Counted from the stretch's first letter, positions 7,616 through 17,713 are shown. The stretch: 40,756 nucleotides of DNA from Saprospiraceae bacterium (GCA_013002995.1 JABDLO010000426.1:1-40756); one strand, 5' to 3'. Notes: a model not told the origin generated them from the sequence alone. Translations and numbers: made by a program.

Positions 7616-9022
7616 AATTCTAAAGGTCTCCCCTTCATCAGGTATGCTTATTTTATCGAATCCATGATCTCCCAGGTATTTTTTAAACTCTAATTGGGTG
7701 TCATAATCTCCATGTACAAGAAATAATTCCTTTAGATGGTCTTTCTGATTAGATATGAACTCCAGCATCTCACTTCGGTCACCATGAGCAGAAAATGAAT
7801 CCATGATTTCTATTTCAGCTTTAACGATCTTCCAATCGCCGAATATCTTGATCGCTTCAACTCCATTCCTTAACATTCCGCCAGGAGTATCCGGAGAACA
7901 ATACCCTACAATGAGAAAGGTGTTTTTGTGGTGCTCAATATTGTTATAAAGATGATGTACTACCCTTCCTGCATTCATCATACCGGCAGAAGAGATAATG
8001 ATACAAGGCTCCTGTGATGCATTGAGTGCTTTAGAAGCTTCCACTGCCTTGATGTAGTTGAGGGTATTAAAACCAAAAGGATTATCATCGATCAATAAAT
8101 ATTCATTCAACTCATTATCATAACATTCCGGATGTGCACCAAAAACAGTGGTGGCATTTACAGCCAGGGGACTATCAACGTACACTGGGATATGTGGTAG
8201 TAGACCAGCACTTTCCATCCTATCCAGCATATAAACAATCTCCTGGGTACGACCCAATGAAAATGCAGGAATGATTAGTTTTCCTTTTTTATCAAGGCAG
8301 GTACGCTTTATTACAGTTAAAAAGTTTTCAGATTGCTCAGGGGGAAGTTCGTGGTCTTTATCACCATAGGTAGACTCACATAAAAGGTAGTCTACTTCCA
8401 TCATAGGTCTTGGGTCTCTAAGAATCGGTCTATTGGGTCGACCGATGTCTCCTGTAAATCCTATGGTTGTACTTTTACCCCCTTCATTGATCCGAAGTGT
8501 GACATTAGAGCTGCCGAGGATATGACCGGCATCCCTGAAATACACTTCTACATTTTCATGAATTCTTATCCACTTTTCATAACGGGCACCCATAAAGAGA
8601 TCCATGGTGGGTCCGATATGATCGCTTGTATAGAGTGGAACTCTCGGCTTCTTCCCTTTTTTCCTACGCTTCTTAAGTAGTTTTTTATTGTACCACTGAA
8701 CATCACGTTCCTGTATCTTAGCACTATCGAGTAGCATGATGGCACACAGACTTCTGGTCGCATGGGTACAAATGATATCTCCCATAAATCCATCTTTAAC
8801 GAGTTGAGGAACTCGCCCAATGTGATCAATGTGTGCATGAGATAGGATGAGTAAATCAATTTCAGAAGGTTTAAAATGCCATTGATTGTTTCTTTCCCAG
8901 ACCTTTTTTCCTTTTCCTTGAAAGAGTCCACAATCCAATAGGATCTTTAATCCGCTATCCAGCGTTATCAAGTGTGAAGATCCAGTAACATTTCTCGCTG
9001 CTCCGCAAAATTTTATTTCCAT
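7610..9022 (-). CDS. Beta-CASP metallo-beta-lactamase-fold hydrolase (RNA-processing exonuclease family)
   Basis: I place the start at ATG 9022, giving MEIKFCGAARNVTGSSH and 470 residues. The 23 residues upstream do not resemble the family, which normally begins with this strand. The metal-binding signature SHAHIDHIGR is at 61-70. Next come GHILGSS (third motif), FTGDIGRP (Asp ligand) and the beta-CASP segment with CESTYGD, PAFSLGRTQEI and DSPLA. Later motifs are SSAGMMNAGR, MDSFSAHGDRSEM and the terminal FLVHGDY. This is the COG1236-type RNA metabolizing nuclease or CPSF73-like family found widely in bacteria. Substrates in Bacteroidota are not established. All metal ligands appear present, so it is predicted to be active and cytoplasmic. 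Confidence 0.88.
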   Translation of the reverse strand: MEIKFCGAARNVTGSSHLITLDSGLKILLDCGLFQGKGKKVWERNNQWHFKPSEIDLLILSHAHIDHIGRVPQLVKDGFMGDIICTHATRSLCAIMLLDSAKIQERDVQWYNKKLLKKRRKKGKKPRVPLYTSDHIGPTMDLFMGARYEKWIRIHENVEVYFRDAGHILGSSNVTLRINEGGKSTTIGFTGDIGRPNRPILRDPRPMMEVDYLLCESTYGDKDHELPPEQSENFLTVIKRTCLDKKGKLIIPAFSLGRTQEIVYMLDRMESAGLLPHIPVYVDSPLAVNATTVFGAHPECYDNELNEYLLIDDNPFGFNTLNYIKAVEASKALNASQEPCIIISSAGMMNAGRVVHHLYNNIEHHKNTFLIVGYCSPDTPGGMLRNGVEAIKIFGDWKIVKAEIEIMDSFSAHGDRSEMLEFISNQKDHLKELFLVHGDYDTQLEFKKYLGDHGFDKISIPDEGETFRID

Positions 9023-9144
9023 AATATATATTGTAAAGACCTGTGAATATACGGCCTTATTATTTATTAAAACATCCTGGCCATTTAGCAAAAATCCCTA
9101 TCTCATAAAGCCCAATTAATTCATATTGGCCAAGTCAAAAAATT

Positions 9145-9160
9145 AGAGAATAAAATCTCT
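9145..9160 (-). terminator. Weak terminator after the PAP2 gene
   Basis: Directly after the PAP2 stop codon, the minus strand reads AGAGA-TTTTAT-TCTCT followed by AATTTTTTG. The stem is 5 bp and AU-rich, so termination may be partial. Confidence 0.35.
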
Positions 9161-9970
9161 TTAGTCTATCATCCAATAGAGAGATAGTCCCATCATATCC
9201 GCTCCTCCAAAAGTATTTATACTGACTTTTTCATTACTCACCTTATGGAGATTAGGCACTAGTATCCCAATTGCCGCTCCGAGAATATATCCTCCTGCAA
9301 CATCCGTTAGGAAATGTTTACCACCTTCATATCTTAAATATCCGGTTATGGCAGGAAGAGTCGCAGCAGTTGCCCATACTAATGGTTTCCATTTACTTTC
9401 CGGGTAATAGTGTGAATAAACCGTCGCCCCAAAAAATGTAGCTGCAGCACTCGCAGATGTATGAGCAGAAGGAAATGAATAAAAAACCTGACGGCGATAT
9501 TTTAGTTCATCGGGAGCATCATCATTATAGACGAATGGTCTCTTCCTGTCAATTGATACTTTTAGAAACCCACTTATACCTTGATTGAGTGCCAGTGTTT
9601 CGAATCCCATTAATGCAATCATCCATTTTTCTGCTCTTACCCTTTCTGATTTCAATAATAAAAAAGGGGACACTACGGATGCTACCTGGACAACGTCACT
9701 CCAATTAGATGCTGTTTTATTCCAATTATAAGTTGCCGACACATCAAAAGAAGGAATTTCATCCCTGGAGACACTTCTAATTTCCTCCAAGGATATAAAT
9801 CGCTGGCCATTAGGCTCTTCAATCAGAAAGTAAGTATTTAATACGGTTCCGGATGTCAGCAATGCTACATCTATACCTGTATTCCAATTATACATCCTGG
9901 AACTGTCCTGCTGGGCCAATAAATTATAGGCTTGCAAGAAGATGATCAAGATCAAAAACCGTTTCATCAT
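9161..9970 (-). CDS. PAP2-family phosphatase, exported or membrane-associated
   Basis: All three phosphatase motifs are present: KVSIDRKRP (KX6RP, 137-145), PSAH (167-170) and RYEGGKHFLTD (RX5HX3D, 213-223). An N-terminal signal peptide or anchor covers 1-20, and hydrophobic helices occur around 95-107, 115-130, 174-186, 197-210 and 226-240. The active site therefore probably faces the periplasm. Members of this family dephosphorylate lipid phosphates such as undecaprenyl pyrophosphate, phosphatidate or lipid A; the substrate cannot be told here. The gene follows the oxidoreductase gene by 35 nt and is probably co-transcribed with it. Confidence 0.88.
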   Translation of the reverse strand: MMKRFLILIIFLQAYNLLAQQDSSRMYNWNTGIDVALLTSGTVLNTYFLIEEPNGQRFISLEEIRSVSRDEIPSFDVSATYNWNKTASNWSDVVQVASVVSPFLLLKSERVRAEKWMIALMGFETLALNQGISGFLKVSIDRKRPFVYNDDAPDELKYRRQVFYSFPSAHTSASAAATFFGATVYSHYYPESKWKPLVWATAATLPAITGYLRYEGGKHFLTDVAGGYILGAAIGILVPNLHKVSNEKVSINTFGGADMMGLSLYWMID

Positions 9971-10005
9971 GGGGCAAAAGTAATCAAAGTAGCACCAATA
10001 AGAGA

Positions 10006-11067
10006 TCAGAGCTCTACCCTTTCTCCAATCGCTGCGGATTGATAAATCGCTTCTACAATTGCTATATCTTTCATTCCTTCTTCTCCGGGTACCAATACTG
10101 GTTTATCCTGGATTATAGCCATTGCATCATCATCCATCTGCACGGCTTGTTGATTGCGTTTCATTGCTCTGAGGATAATACCATTACTGGCTTCTCCTTT
10201 AACACCACTGTAAGCTTGGAAAGGCTCTAGATAATACGAGCCCCTTCTACATTCAATATTTAAAAGATTCATTCCTTCGCCAAATGAAGTCTTCCCTCTG
10301 GCCACTGCACCACTTGGGAACTCAAGCATAAATTCTGTGGTTTCATCTACTTCTGTAAAAACTTGTGGTCGCTTGGTTGAGTGTGATGCGGTAACAGCAA
10401 TGGGTTCTTCTCCAGCGGCATATCTGGCAGCATTAAGAGGATACACCCCCATATCATACATTGCCCCTCCTCCCATAGCTTTTTTCATCTTCCAGTGATC
10501 TTTGCGGCTTTCATAATAACCAGCTTCAGCTGTAATCGTTTTTATTGCACCAAATGGCTTTTCATAGGCCCACTTCATGATCATCCTTGTATTGGTCTCG
10601 TGTTGCATGCGATATCCAATGGAGAGTTTTACCCCATTCTTTTTACAAGCATCAATTATTTTCTGGCACTCAGCAGCTGTCCTGGCCATCGGTTTTTCAC
10701 ACCACACATGCTTACCAGCTTCTGCAGCTTTAATGGCATATTCAGCATGAAGGCCGGTAGGAAGGACAATATATACTACGTCAATGCCATCATCATTGGA
10801 CAGTTGATGCATGTTCTCGTAATTATAGACATGCTTGTCTTTTATTTTATACTTATTCTGCCAGATAGGTATCTTTTCAGGGCTTCCTGTTACGATGCCT
10901 TGCAGATGACAATTTTTAGTCAACTGTAATGCTGGGGCCAATAGATCTCTGCTGTAATAACCCAATCCTACCAATGCGACTCCCAGAGAGGAATTCATTC
11001 TTGGCAATGGAATTCCCCATGCTGCAGTTGCAATGATTGATTGTTGAAGAAAGGTTCTTCTTTTCAT
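10006..11067 (-). CDS. Gfo/Idh/MocA oxidoreductase, glucose-fructose-oxidoreductase-like, with Tat signal
   Basis: The protein starts MKRRTFLQQ, a twin-arginine motif followed by an Ala-rich stretch, so export by Tat with bound cofactor is predicted. The Rossmann NAD(P) fold begins at VALVGLGYYS (30-39). The family motif EKP is at 124-126. The substrate-site segment GGGAMYDMGVYPLNAARY has Tyr where most Gfo/Idh enzymes have His, as in glucose-fructose oxidoreductase. At 353 residues it has the normal length. It probably oxidises or interconverts a sugar or sugar derivative in the periplasm. It lies downstream of the SusC/SusD pair but beyond a strong terminator, so a shared substrate is only an inference. 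Confidence 0.85.
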   Translation of the reverse strand: MKRRTFLQQSIIATAAWGIPLPRMNSSLGVALVGLGYYSRDLLAPALQLTKNCHLQGIVTGSPEKIPIWQNKYKIKDKHVYNYENMHQLSNDDGIDVVYIVLPTGLHAEYAIKAAEAGKHVWCEKPMARTAAECQKIIDACKKNGVKLSIGYRMQHETNTRMIMKWAYEKPFGAIKTITAEAGYYESRKDHWKMKKAMGGGAMYDMGVYPLNAARYAAGEEPIAVTASHSTKRPQVFTEVDETTEFMLEFPSGAVARGKTSFGEGMNLLNIECRRGSYYLEPFQAYSGVKGEASNGIILRAMKRNQQAVQMDDDAMAIIQDKPVLVPGEEGMKDIAIVEAIYQSAAIGERVEL

Positions 11068-11180
11068 TATGAAGTTTTTTGTATTTGGTATTTATAACGT
11101 GATAGCTTCAATAAGCGTATTGGTAAACTATGCTTAGAATTATAATATTTTGTTGACTTATCAATTCTCCTTAAAACGAT

Positions 11181-11209
11181 AGGAGCCCAAAGATTATCTT
11201 TAGGCTCCT
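11181..11209 (-). terminator. Strong terminator after the SusC/SusD operon
   Basis: On the minus strand, AGGAGCCTAAAGA pairs with TCTTTGGGCTCCT. This is a 13-bp stem with one G-U wobble and a TAA loop, followed by ATCGTTTT. The plus strand also has a T-rich tail, so the hairpin may act both ways. It separates susD from the oxidoreductase gene. Confidence 0.75.
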
Positions 11210-11256
11210 ATTTTTATTTAATAAGTGGTTTTACTAAATAAATTCTTCTCCACTTT

Positions 11257-12657
11257 CTAGTACCCTGGATTCTGTTCCATTGCTTCATTAGCATCAAGTT
11301 CCTGAGCAGGGATCGGAAGTATAAACCGATCATTGGGATAACTGATGGTACAGATAGGTGCGGTACAATCTGTTCTCACGACATCCCTTTTTAGTCTCAT
11401 CAAATCCCATAGTCTGTGTCCTTCATAGGCTAGTTCGATTCTTCTTTCTTTAATTATTTCTTCGATCAAGTCATTGCCTGAAAGCGATACTTCCGGAGCT
11501 GATTGCCATGCTCTTCTTCTTACAGCCATCATGTCTTCAATAGCTCCATCTTCATTATTGTTTCGAGCTCTGCATTCAGCTCTGATCAACATAACTTCAG
11601 TCAATCTAATTACCGGCGTATTATCATCGCCAATAACGGATGGGAATTTATTCATTCTATCCCAGCCAAAAGTACCACCTCCAACAGTTGAATCTGGTTT
11701 GAAAAGTGTACTTCTCAAGTCTTCCGGGTCGATGATCAATCTTAAATCATCAGAAGGTAGATAATCTCCATATCCCTCATTGATATACATCCTTCCAAGT
11801 GCATCGGAACCATTGTTATCAACAGCGGTCATGATAATTTCAAACAGTGCGTCAGGCTTTGTATCAGGACCAGCCCAAGCAGCTAAAAAGGATTCTGAAG
11901 GCAACAATGAACCAGCCGCATTAATAACTGTAGTAGCCATTGATTCAGCCTGAGAATAGTTTTCCATATAAAAATATATTCTGGCAAGTATTGCCTGGGC
12001 AGCTGTCTTATTCATACGCCCTGGTCCATCACCATTGACATTCATTTTTGATATACCAGCTTCCAAATCCGCTATAGCAGCAGCATATACTTCTGCAACA
12101 GTAGATCTTCCGGGTTCTGCTGTTTCATCGAATTGTGTGACTATTGGTATTCCAGGATGTGATGCGCCTGGGGTAAAACCATAATGTTGTGCGTAGATCC
12201 TGCATATGTCAAAATGTGCTAGTCCACGCAATGCCATTGCTTCACCAATGATCTGATCAGCCTCATCAGAAACCTCTGGAGGTAAATCTACTTCAGCATT
12301 GATGATAATATTGAATCGATTTATAGCTTCATAGACTTCCGTCCATATTTCTTCAGATATAAAATCGAGGTCAGTGCCACTATATTCGGCCCATTCTTTG
12401 GCTCTGTTGGCACTGGAATTTTGTTTAACATCATCAGACATTACATCCGGCACCAGTATAAAGTACCTCCCGTAATAATCAGAATTCTGCAACTGAGAAT
12501 ATGCTCCTAATAATAAGGTCTCCATGTCACTGAGTGACTGAATAGCATCTTCTTCTGGTAAAGCTCCACTAGGTGACAACTCTAAAAAATCTTCAGAACA
12601 AGACAACAGGAACAAAGTGAGAAAACTTATATATAATATTTTTTTCATTTTAATCAT
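11257..12657 (-). CDS. SusD/RagB-family nutrient-binding outer-membrane lipoprotein
   Basis: A lipoprotein signal ends at LFLLSC (Cys20), followed by SEDFLELSPSG, the usual SusD start. TPR-like helical repeats follow, including YNIIINAEVDLP-type and AAQAILARIYFYMENY (about 235-250) segments. The C-terminal half carries IRLTEVMLIRAECRARNNN and EEIIKERRIELAYEGHRLWDLMRLKR, the family signature, and the protein ends DANEAMEQNPGY. At 466 residues it is a typical length. SusD proteins cap the SusC barrel and bind glycan or peptide ligands at the surface. It follows SusC by 32 nt and is clearly in one operon with it. The substrate is unknown. Confidence 0.93.
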   Translation of the reverse strand: MIKMKKILYISFLTLFLLSCSEDFLELSPSGALPEEDAIQSLSDMETLLLGAYSQLQNSDYYGRYFILVPDVMSDDVKQNSSANRAKEWAEYSGTDLDFISEEIWTEVYEAINRFNIIINAEVDLPPEVSDEADQIIGEAMALRGLAHFDICRIYAQHYGFTPGASHPGIPIVTQFDETAEPGRSTVAEVYAAAIADLEAGISKMNVNGDGPGRMNKTAAQAILARIYFYMENYSQAESMATTVINAAGSLLPSESFLAAWAGPDTKPDALFEIIMTAVDNNGSDALGRMYINEGYGDYLPSDDLRLIIDPEDLRSTLFKPDSTVGGGTFGWDRMNKFPSVIGDDNTPVIRLTEVMLIRAECRARNNNEDGAIEDMMAVRRRAWQSAPEVSLSGNDLIEEIIKERRIELAYEGHRLWDLMRLKRDVVRTDCTAPICTISYPNDRFILPIPAQELDANEAMEQNPGY

Positions 12658-12689
12658 TTTTAAAATTTAACATTTAATACCTTCTCTTT

Positions 12690-15600
12690 CTAGAATCCTA
12701 AATCTATACCGAAGGATAATGTCTTTAAGTTGGGAACAGGAGAATTTACAAATCCATTGACATCTGCTTCTGGATCAAGATAAAGGTCTCCATCTCTTGT
12801 CCATGTAAGCATATTGGTACCTCTGAAATAAACTCTTGCACTTGCAATAGAAGCTTTATCAAGCAGATCTCTAGGGATATTGTATCCTACTGTTAAGTTT
12901 CTAAGGCGTATATGGGTTCCATCATTGAGCCATCTTGAAGATCCTCTCTGATTACTGTTGGATCTATTTCCCCACTGAAACTTGGGTACATTGGTAACAT
13001 CTCCTGGATTCTGCCATCTATCCAGAACAAGATTGGTTTGTGACCGGGGTGTAAATCTTCCATCTCCCTGGAGCACCCATGCAGTAGCATCATATAACCA
13101 GTTGTCCCATGAAAAAGTGAAATTTGCATCGACACTAAAGTTTCCATAACTGATAAGGCCATTAAATCCACCAAAGAAATCAGGATTTCCTGACTTACCG
13201 ATAAAGAATTGCTCAGCTTCACTGATACTGCTTGTGGTTTCTCCTCTTGTTTCATCTGTATACCATAGAGGGGCACCATCATCAGGATTTACTCCTGCCC
13301 AATCGAACACATTATATTCATTATAATCTCTTCCTTCTTCTCTGAGGAATCTATCATGTGTTCCTGCTCTGAAAGGTTCATCTAGCTTGGTGATCTTATT
13401 CTTCAGGAAGGTAATATTACCACCTAGTGACACATTCAATTTGTCACCACTCACTATAGGTGCATTTAAAGTAATCTCAACCCCACGGTTTCTCATCGCA
13501 CCGAAGTTTCTAATTGCTGATCTAAATCCGGTTGTTCTGGACACCGGTACATCAAGCAACAGGTTGTCAGATTCTCTGTTAAAAAATTCAATGGTTCCTG
13601 ATAAGCCATTATTGAGTATGGCAAAGTCAAGCCCTATATTAAATACTTTGCTTTCCTCCCAGGTAAGATCTGAATTACCAATCTGAGTAGGAGCTCCACC
13701 AGGTGATCCAGCATAATCTATTTCAGAGAATGCTACTACCCTTAATGCCTCAAAATTCTGTAAGCCTGCATTTCCAGTAATTCCGTAACTGGTTCTTAAT
13801 TTCAATTCATCGATGAAGGTAACATCTTCCATAAATGCTTCCTGATCCAATCTCCATGAAGCACCAATTGCCCAGAAGTTTCCAAATCGACTATTTACTC
13901 CAAATCTTGAAGATCCATCATTTCTAATCGATGCCTGGAGATAATATTTATAATCATAATTATAAGCTACCCTTGCAAAAATTGATTCAAATGTTGATGC
14001 TGTTTCACTACTGGAAGCAGGATCACCTGCAGCAGCGTTTTCAAGAGTTCTCAAGTTTGGATTAGGAGGGAATTCTTCTCCAAAAGCAGAAACTGATCTT
14101 TGTTCTGTACTTTGTGCTTCATATCCTGCCAAAACATTAAAATTATGAACATCAGATAGTTCAAAATCATAAGTCAATGTTTGAGTACCTATCCAATTGG
14201 TATTGGTTCTTCTGGTTTCTCTACCGAAACCTCCGGTGTTTCTTCCATCACCATATCTTGAATTCCTGAAGTAAAACTCATTGTAGTTTAGAATATCAAA
14301 TGACCATGCAGATTTAGCAGTCAGTCCTTTAATGATTTCATAAGATCCAGAGATTGTGTTTATAAATCGATCCATAGTCCATTCTTGATTATCATCTCCA
14401 CTTAAACTACCGATGGGGTTATTACCACCCATGAAGAAGGATTTATGGTCAGCATAAAATAATCCGGATGCATCTGTTGCAGGAATAACAGGCGCCAATA
14501 AGTACCCATTATACATCGGATTGGCCCATCTTGTTGCATCATTCATTCCTTGCTGACTGGTTCTTGAAACATTAAGATTATTTTCAATTTTGAATTTGTC
14601 AGAAGCTTGAATACCAAGGTTCACCCTTCCGGAAAACCTATCAAGTTGTGAATAAATGATTGGAGCTTCTTGTTTAAAATATCCGGCAGATGCGAAGTAA
14701 TTTATCTTATCATCTCCTCCGGAAACACTAAGATTATAATCCTGATTGGCTCCAGTTCTGGTCAATTCATCAATCCATCGATTGTCAACTCTGACAGTGC
14801 CTAGTGTCCAGGATTGTCCATCAGCTCCCGGCGTAATATCTACAGCAGGCATTCCTGAAATTGGATCCGGGAAATTGTTATTAAATCGATCAATTGCTGT
14901 GGCAAGATCAGTACCACGATTTAATTCTCCTTCAAGGAATAAATCAGTGTATTCAGTTGCGGTCAGACCTCTCAATCTTTTAGAATCGCTTACAGCCCAT
15001 CCATTTAATCCATATTGAGCTGAAAAATTAACTTTTGGTTTACCTGATTTTCCACTTTTTGTAGTTATCAATACTACACCATTTGCCGCTCTTGCACCAT
15101 AGATTGCAGTTGCTGATGCATCTTTAAGTACATTAACAGACTCAATGTCATTGGGGTTAATGGTAGCCAATGGATTACTGGTCTCAGCACTACCCGTAAG
15201 GTTTCCTGAGGCAACAGGTATTCCATCTATTACAAATAATGGTTCACTTGAAGCAGAAATTGATCCCTGGCCTCGAATCCTGATCTGGACATTGGCTCCA
15301 GGTTGCCCGTTACCCATATTAGCCTGTAATCCGGCTACATTACCTTGCAGGATCTGTTCCACAGATGCAAGAGGAACGGATTCCAACTTATCACTCTTTA
15401 ATGTCGTTACAGCACCTGTCAGCGATTCTCTGGTTGCAGTACCGTATCCTGTGACTACAACTTCTTCCAATAAGGCTGAAGAAATCGCCAGGACGACATT
15501 GACTTCGTTATTGCCTGGACTCACAGACATCTCCATCGTTTCATAACCTGTGTAACTAATGACAAGCACCCCTTCATTACCAGGGACATCAACAGAAAAG

Positions 15601-15776
15601 TTACCGTCGAAGTCGGTAATTGTTCCTACGTTGGTTCCCTTTACAAGAACGGTAGCACCTATCAATGGTGCTTCTGTATCTGAAACATTACCGGTTACTG
15701 TAAATTGTGCAGCGGCACCCATACCCATACTTAAAAAAAGTATAAATAGGGTGGCCCTCAAATTGATTGTTTTCAT
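12690..15776 (-). CDS. SusC/RagA-family TonB-linked outer-membrane transporter
   Basis: The 1028-residue protein has a signal peptide (1-23) and a carboxypeptidase-regulatory-like domain (about 24-105, with GTNVGTITDFDGNFSVDVPG). The TonB box and plug start at EEVVVTGYGT. The SusC plug signature NPNDIESVNVLKDASATAIYGARAANGVVLITTK follows, here recognised at about 205-240. The rest is a 22-strand barrel ending in LSFGIDLGF. It imports a ligand captured by its SusD partner, using TonB energy. No glycosidase, sulfatase, protease or anti-sigma factor gene adjoins, so this is a minimal uptake pair. Regulation cannot be seen, because no perfect promoter element lies in the 400-bp leader. Confidence 0.95.
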   Translation of the reverse strand: MKTINLRATLFILFLSMGMGAAAQFTVTGNVSDTEAPLIGATVLVKGTNVGTITDFDGNFSVDVPGNEGVLVISYTGYETMEMSVSPGNNEVNVVLAISSALLEEVVVTGYGTATRESLTGAVTTLKSDKLESVPLASVEQILQGNVAGLQANMGNGQPGANVQIRIRGQGSISASSEPLFVIDGIPVASGNLTGSAETSNPLATINPNDIESVNVLKDASATAIYGARAANGVVLITTKSGKSGKPKVNFSAQYGLNGWAVSDSKRLRGLTATEYTDLFLEGELNRGTDLATAIDRFNNNFPDPISGMPAVDITPGADGQSWTLGTVRVDNRWIDELTRTGANQDYNLSVSGGDDKINYFASAGYFKQEAPIIYSQLDRFSGRVNLGIQASDKFKIENNLNVSRTSQQGMNDATRWANPMYNGYLLAPVIPATDASGLFYADHKSFFMGGNNPIGSLSGDDNQEWTMDRFINTISGSYEIIKGLTAKSAWSFDILNYNEFYFRNSRYGDGRNTGGFGRETRRTNTNWIGTQTLTYDFELSDVHNFNVLAGYEAQSTEQRSVSAFGEEFPPNPNLRTLENAAAGDPASSSETASTFESIFARVAYNYDYKYYLQASIRNDGSSRFGVNSRFGNFWAIGASWRLDQEAFMEDVTFIDELKLRTSYGITGNAGLQNFEALRVVAFSEIDYAGSPGGAPTQIGNSDLTWEESKVFNIGLDFAILNNGLSGTIEFFNRESDNLLLDVPVSRTTGFRSAIRNFGAMRNRGVEITLNAPIVSGDKLNVSLGGNITFLKNKITKLDEPFRAGTHDRFLREEGRDYNEYNVFDWAGVNPDDGAPLWYTDETRGETTSSISEAEQFFIGKSGNPDFFGGFNGLISYGNFSVDANFTFSWDNWLYDATAWVLQGDGRFTPRSQTNLVLDRWQNPGDVTNVPKFQWGNRSNSNQRGSSRWLNDGTHIRLRNLTVGYNIPRDLLDKASIASARVYFRGTNMLTWTRDGDLYLDPEADVNGFVNSPVPNLKTLSFGIDLGF

Positions 15777-16077
15777 ACTACCCTTTTTTTTTCAAATGAA
15801 TAAATTAGTTTTCTGAATTGGAGCTAGAGTCGGATAAGCTGTGAGGCTTGCATCTAAACTAATAATAAAATGTTATTTAATACACAAATAAGGCTGTATT
15901 ATTTTGTCGACATGACTAAGATCATATCATTCTATTGAGGTAATAAATAAAAACGATACTTTATGCTGTTATTATAAGGAATTAGCCAGCGTTTTTGCAA
16001 TCTGAAACGTTTAATATTGTTGTCTGATCCGTTCCTCTGAAATAGAGGACATGGAAAATGACATTTATGAAATAAAA
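15777..16077. other. Intergenic region upstream of the SusC gene
   Basis: This AT-rich non-coding stretch must hold the SusC promoter, but I find no exact TAnnTTTG on the minus strand; the nearest is a degenerate TTATTTG around 15888-15894. A small inverted repeat, TCCTCT-GAAAT-AGAGGA, is at 16033-16049. No reading frame or RNA gene is recognised. Confidence 0.4.
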
Positions 16078-16108
16078 CAGAGGCCTCCTCACATCAAGAA
16101 AGCCTCTG
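16078..16108 (-). terminator. Terminator after the serine hydrolase gene
   Basis: On the minus strand, CAGAGGC and GCCTCTG form a 7-bp stem across a 17-nt loop and are followed by TTTTATTTC. It lies 69 nt beyond the stop codon at 16178. Confidence 0.65.
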
Positions 16109-16177
16109 AATATTTTCCTAATTACCCTACATAGTTTTGTTGTCTAAAATCAAGATTGGATTGTTAGAACAGGTAAT

Positions 16178-17587
16178 TCAATTAACTGAAATTCCGCTCA
16201 CCAGATATCTGCCTTGATCATTGGCCTCAATTCCAAGTGTTAATTCTCGATTATTGCTCATCAATAAATTCAACTCACCATCTTCCATTTCAGCCTCCAG
16301 GGGTTGAGCATCTTTGAGAGATTCGTGCATTTTGTCAAACATGTTTAGATGAAAGTCCATGTCACCCATATCCTGGAAATCTTTAGTGGTGTGTTCAGTA
16401 ATAAATGCTTTCCACTCTTCCTTATTACTTTGCCCGATTACTTCTAGAAATTTCATCACCAATGATTCTATAATTGCTTCTTCTGCTTCCGACATGTCTT
16501 CTGCTTCATCTGACGGATCGGGTGTGTATCCGGGTTTTAATAAGATTCTGGCTATTTCCCAAGGAATCATTTCCCATTTACGTTGTGCTCTATTGGTCAT
16601 AAAAATGATGGTTATGTCTTCTTCCAGGTATCTTAAAAAATCTGCAAAGAAAATTCCATTCCCACCATTATGAGTAACCAGGTCGGTATTTCGGGGAGTA
16701 GGAAAAATGGCCCAACCATATCCGTAATAGGTCCCAGCACCATCACCTTCCTCAATATGACGCGAATAATGTTTTTTCTTGGCTGCATCAGAAAGGATAA
16801 CATCTCCTTTCAATGCCTGGTCATATCGATACATATCTTCAACTGTAGATAGAATTCCTCCGTTTCCTTTAAGATGCCATCCCGGACCTTCAGCCCCCCA
16901 ATTCTTTTCCGATAATTTACCCCATTCATTACCTTCCCGGTCATAGCCTGTTGTCTCCAATAATTTGGTTGCAGGTGAAAGTACATATCCCGTAGAATTC
17001 ATTCCTGCCAGTTTAAATAAATGCCTCTGCAAATATTCCTCATACGTCATCCCGGATTGTTTTTCAATGATGATTGCAAGAAAACTGTAACCTACATTTG
17101 AGTATCTGTACTGTGAGCCGGGGTCAAATCTCAGGGGTGTTGAAAGAGCCCTTTTGATAAAGTCTTCCTTGCCAATCAACTCATCATCACTTCCGATGGC
17201 TCCGGGAAATCCTGATGAATGCGTCAATAAATGATGTATGGTAATGTCCTTCTTATCATCAGGCACATTATTTATATACTTACTCATCAAGTCATCCGTC
17301 CTTATCTTGCCCTGTATTTCTAACTTCAGGATGGCAGCTCCTGTGAATGGTTTTGTAATTGATCCTGTGGTAAATACAGATTGAGGAGTGATTTTTGTTT
17401 TCGATTTTCTGTCAGCATATCCATATCCTTCAGAATGGATTACACGCCCAGCTTTTGCAACCAGAACACTACCGGAAAAACCTTTTTTTTCCATTGCATC
17501 CAAATAGTCTGTAATAATATTCTCTTGACCATAAGTAAGCCCACCTATTAAAAAGGACATTATAATTAACCCAATAATTTTTTTCAT
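16178..17587 (-). CDS. Serine beta-lactamase-like hydrolase (class C / penicillin-binding family)
   Basis: The signal peptide covers 1-20. The catalytic motifs of the beta-lactamase/transpeptidase-like family are visible: SITK at 76-79 (SxxK), YSN at 162-164 and HNGG at 306-309, in place of KTG. The long C-terminal extension (about 345-469) has an acidic segment (DEAEDMSEAEEAI) and a predicted alpha/beta tail. Proteins of this group act as peptidases, esterases or beta-lactamases in the periplasm; the substrate is not predictable. The gene is divergent from the LytS-type kinase, and the 182-bp interval may hold shared regulation. A terminator follows at 16078-16108. Confidence 0.85.
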   Translation of the reverse strand: MKKIIGLIIMSFLIGGLTYGQENIITDYLDAMEKKGFSGSVLVAKAGRVIHSEGYGYADRKSKTKITPQSVFTTGSITKPFTGAAILKLEIQGKIRTDDLMSKYINNVPDDKKDITIHHLLTHSSGFPGAIGSDDELIGKEDFIKRALSTPLRFDPGSQYRYSNVGYSFLAIIIEKQSGMTYEEYLQRHLFKLAGMNSTGYVLSPATKLLETTGYDREGNEWGKLSEKNWGAEGPGWHLKGNGGILSTVEDMYRYDQALKGDVILSDAAKKKHYSRHIEEGDGAGTYYGYGWAIFPTPRNTDLVTHNGGNGIFFADFLRYLEEDITIIFMTNRAQRKWEMIPWEIARILLKPGYTPDPSDEAEDMSEAEEAIIESLVMKFLEVIGQSNKEEWKAFITEHTTKDFQDMGDMDFHLNMFDKMHESLKDAQPLEAEMEDGELNLLMSNNRELTLGIEANDQGRYLVSGISVN

Positions 17588-17713
17588 TTTCTATCTTTTA
17601 TGAATTAACGATACCCAATGATAAGATTCAAATCAACCTAATATCCGATTTTCTTATCAATGTCTTCAATTTTGGTATCAAGGTGTTTCAAAATGGGATG
17701 AAGAAGTTCATAA

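Noticed and set aside
10495-10929. 144-residue plus-strand frame inside the oxidoreductase gene
   Set aside because: It is antisense to a well-supported gene, and its Cys/Phe-rich composition is typical of a shadow frame.
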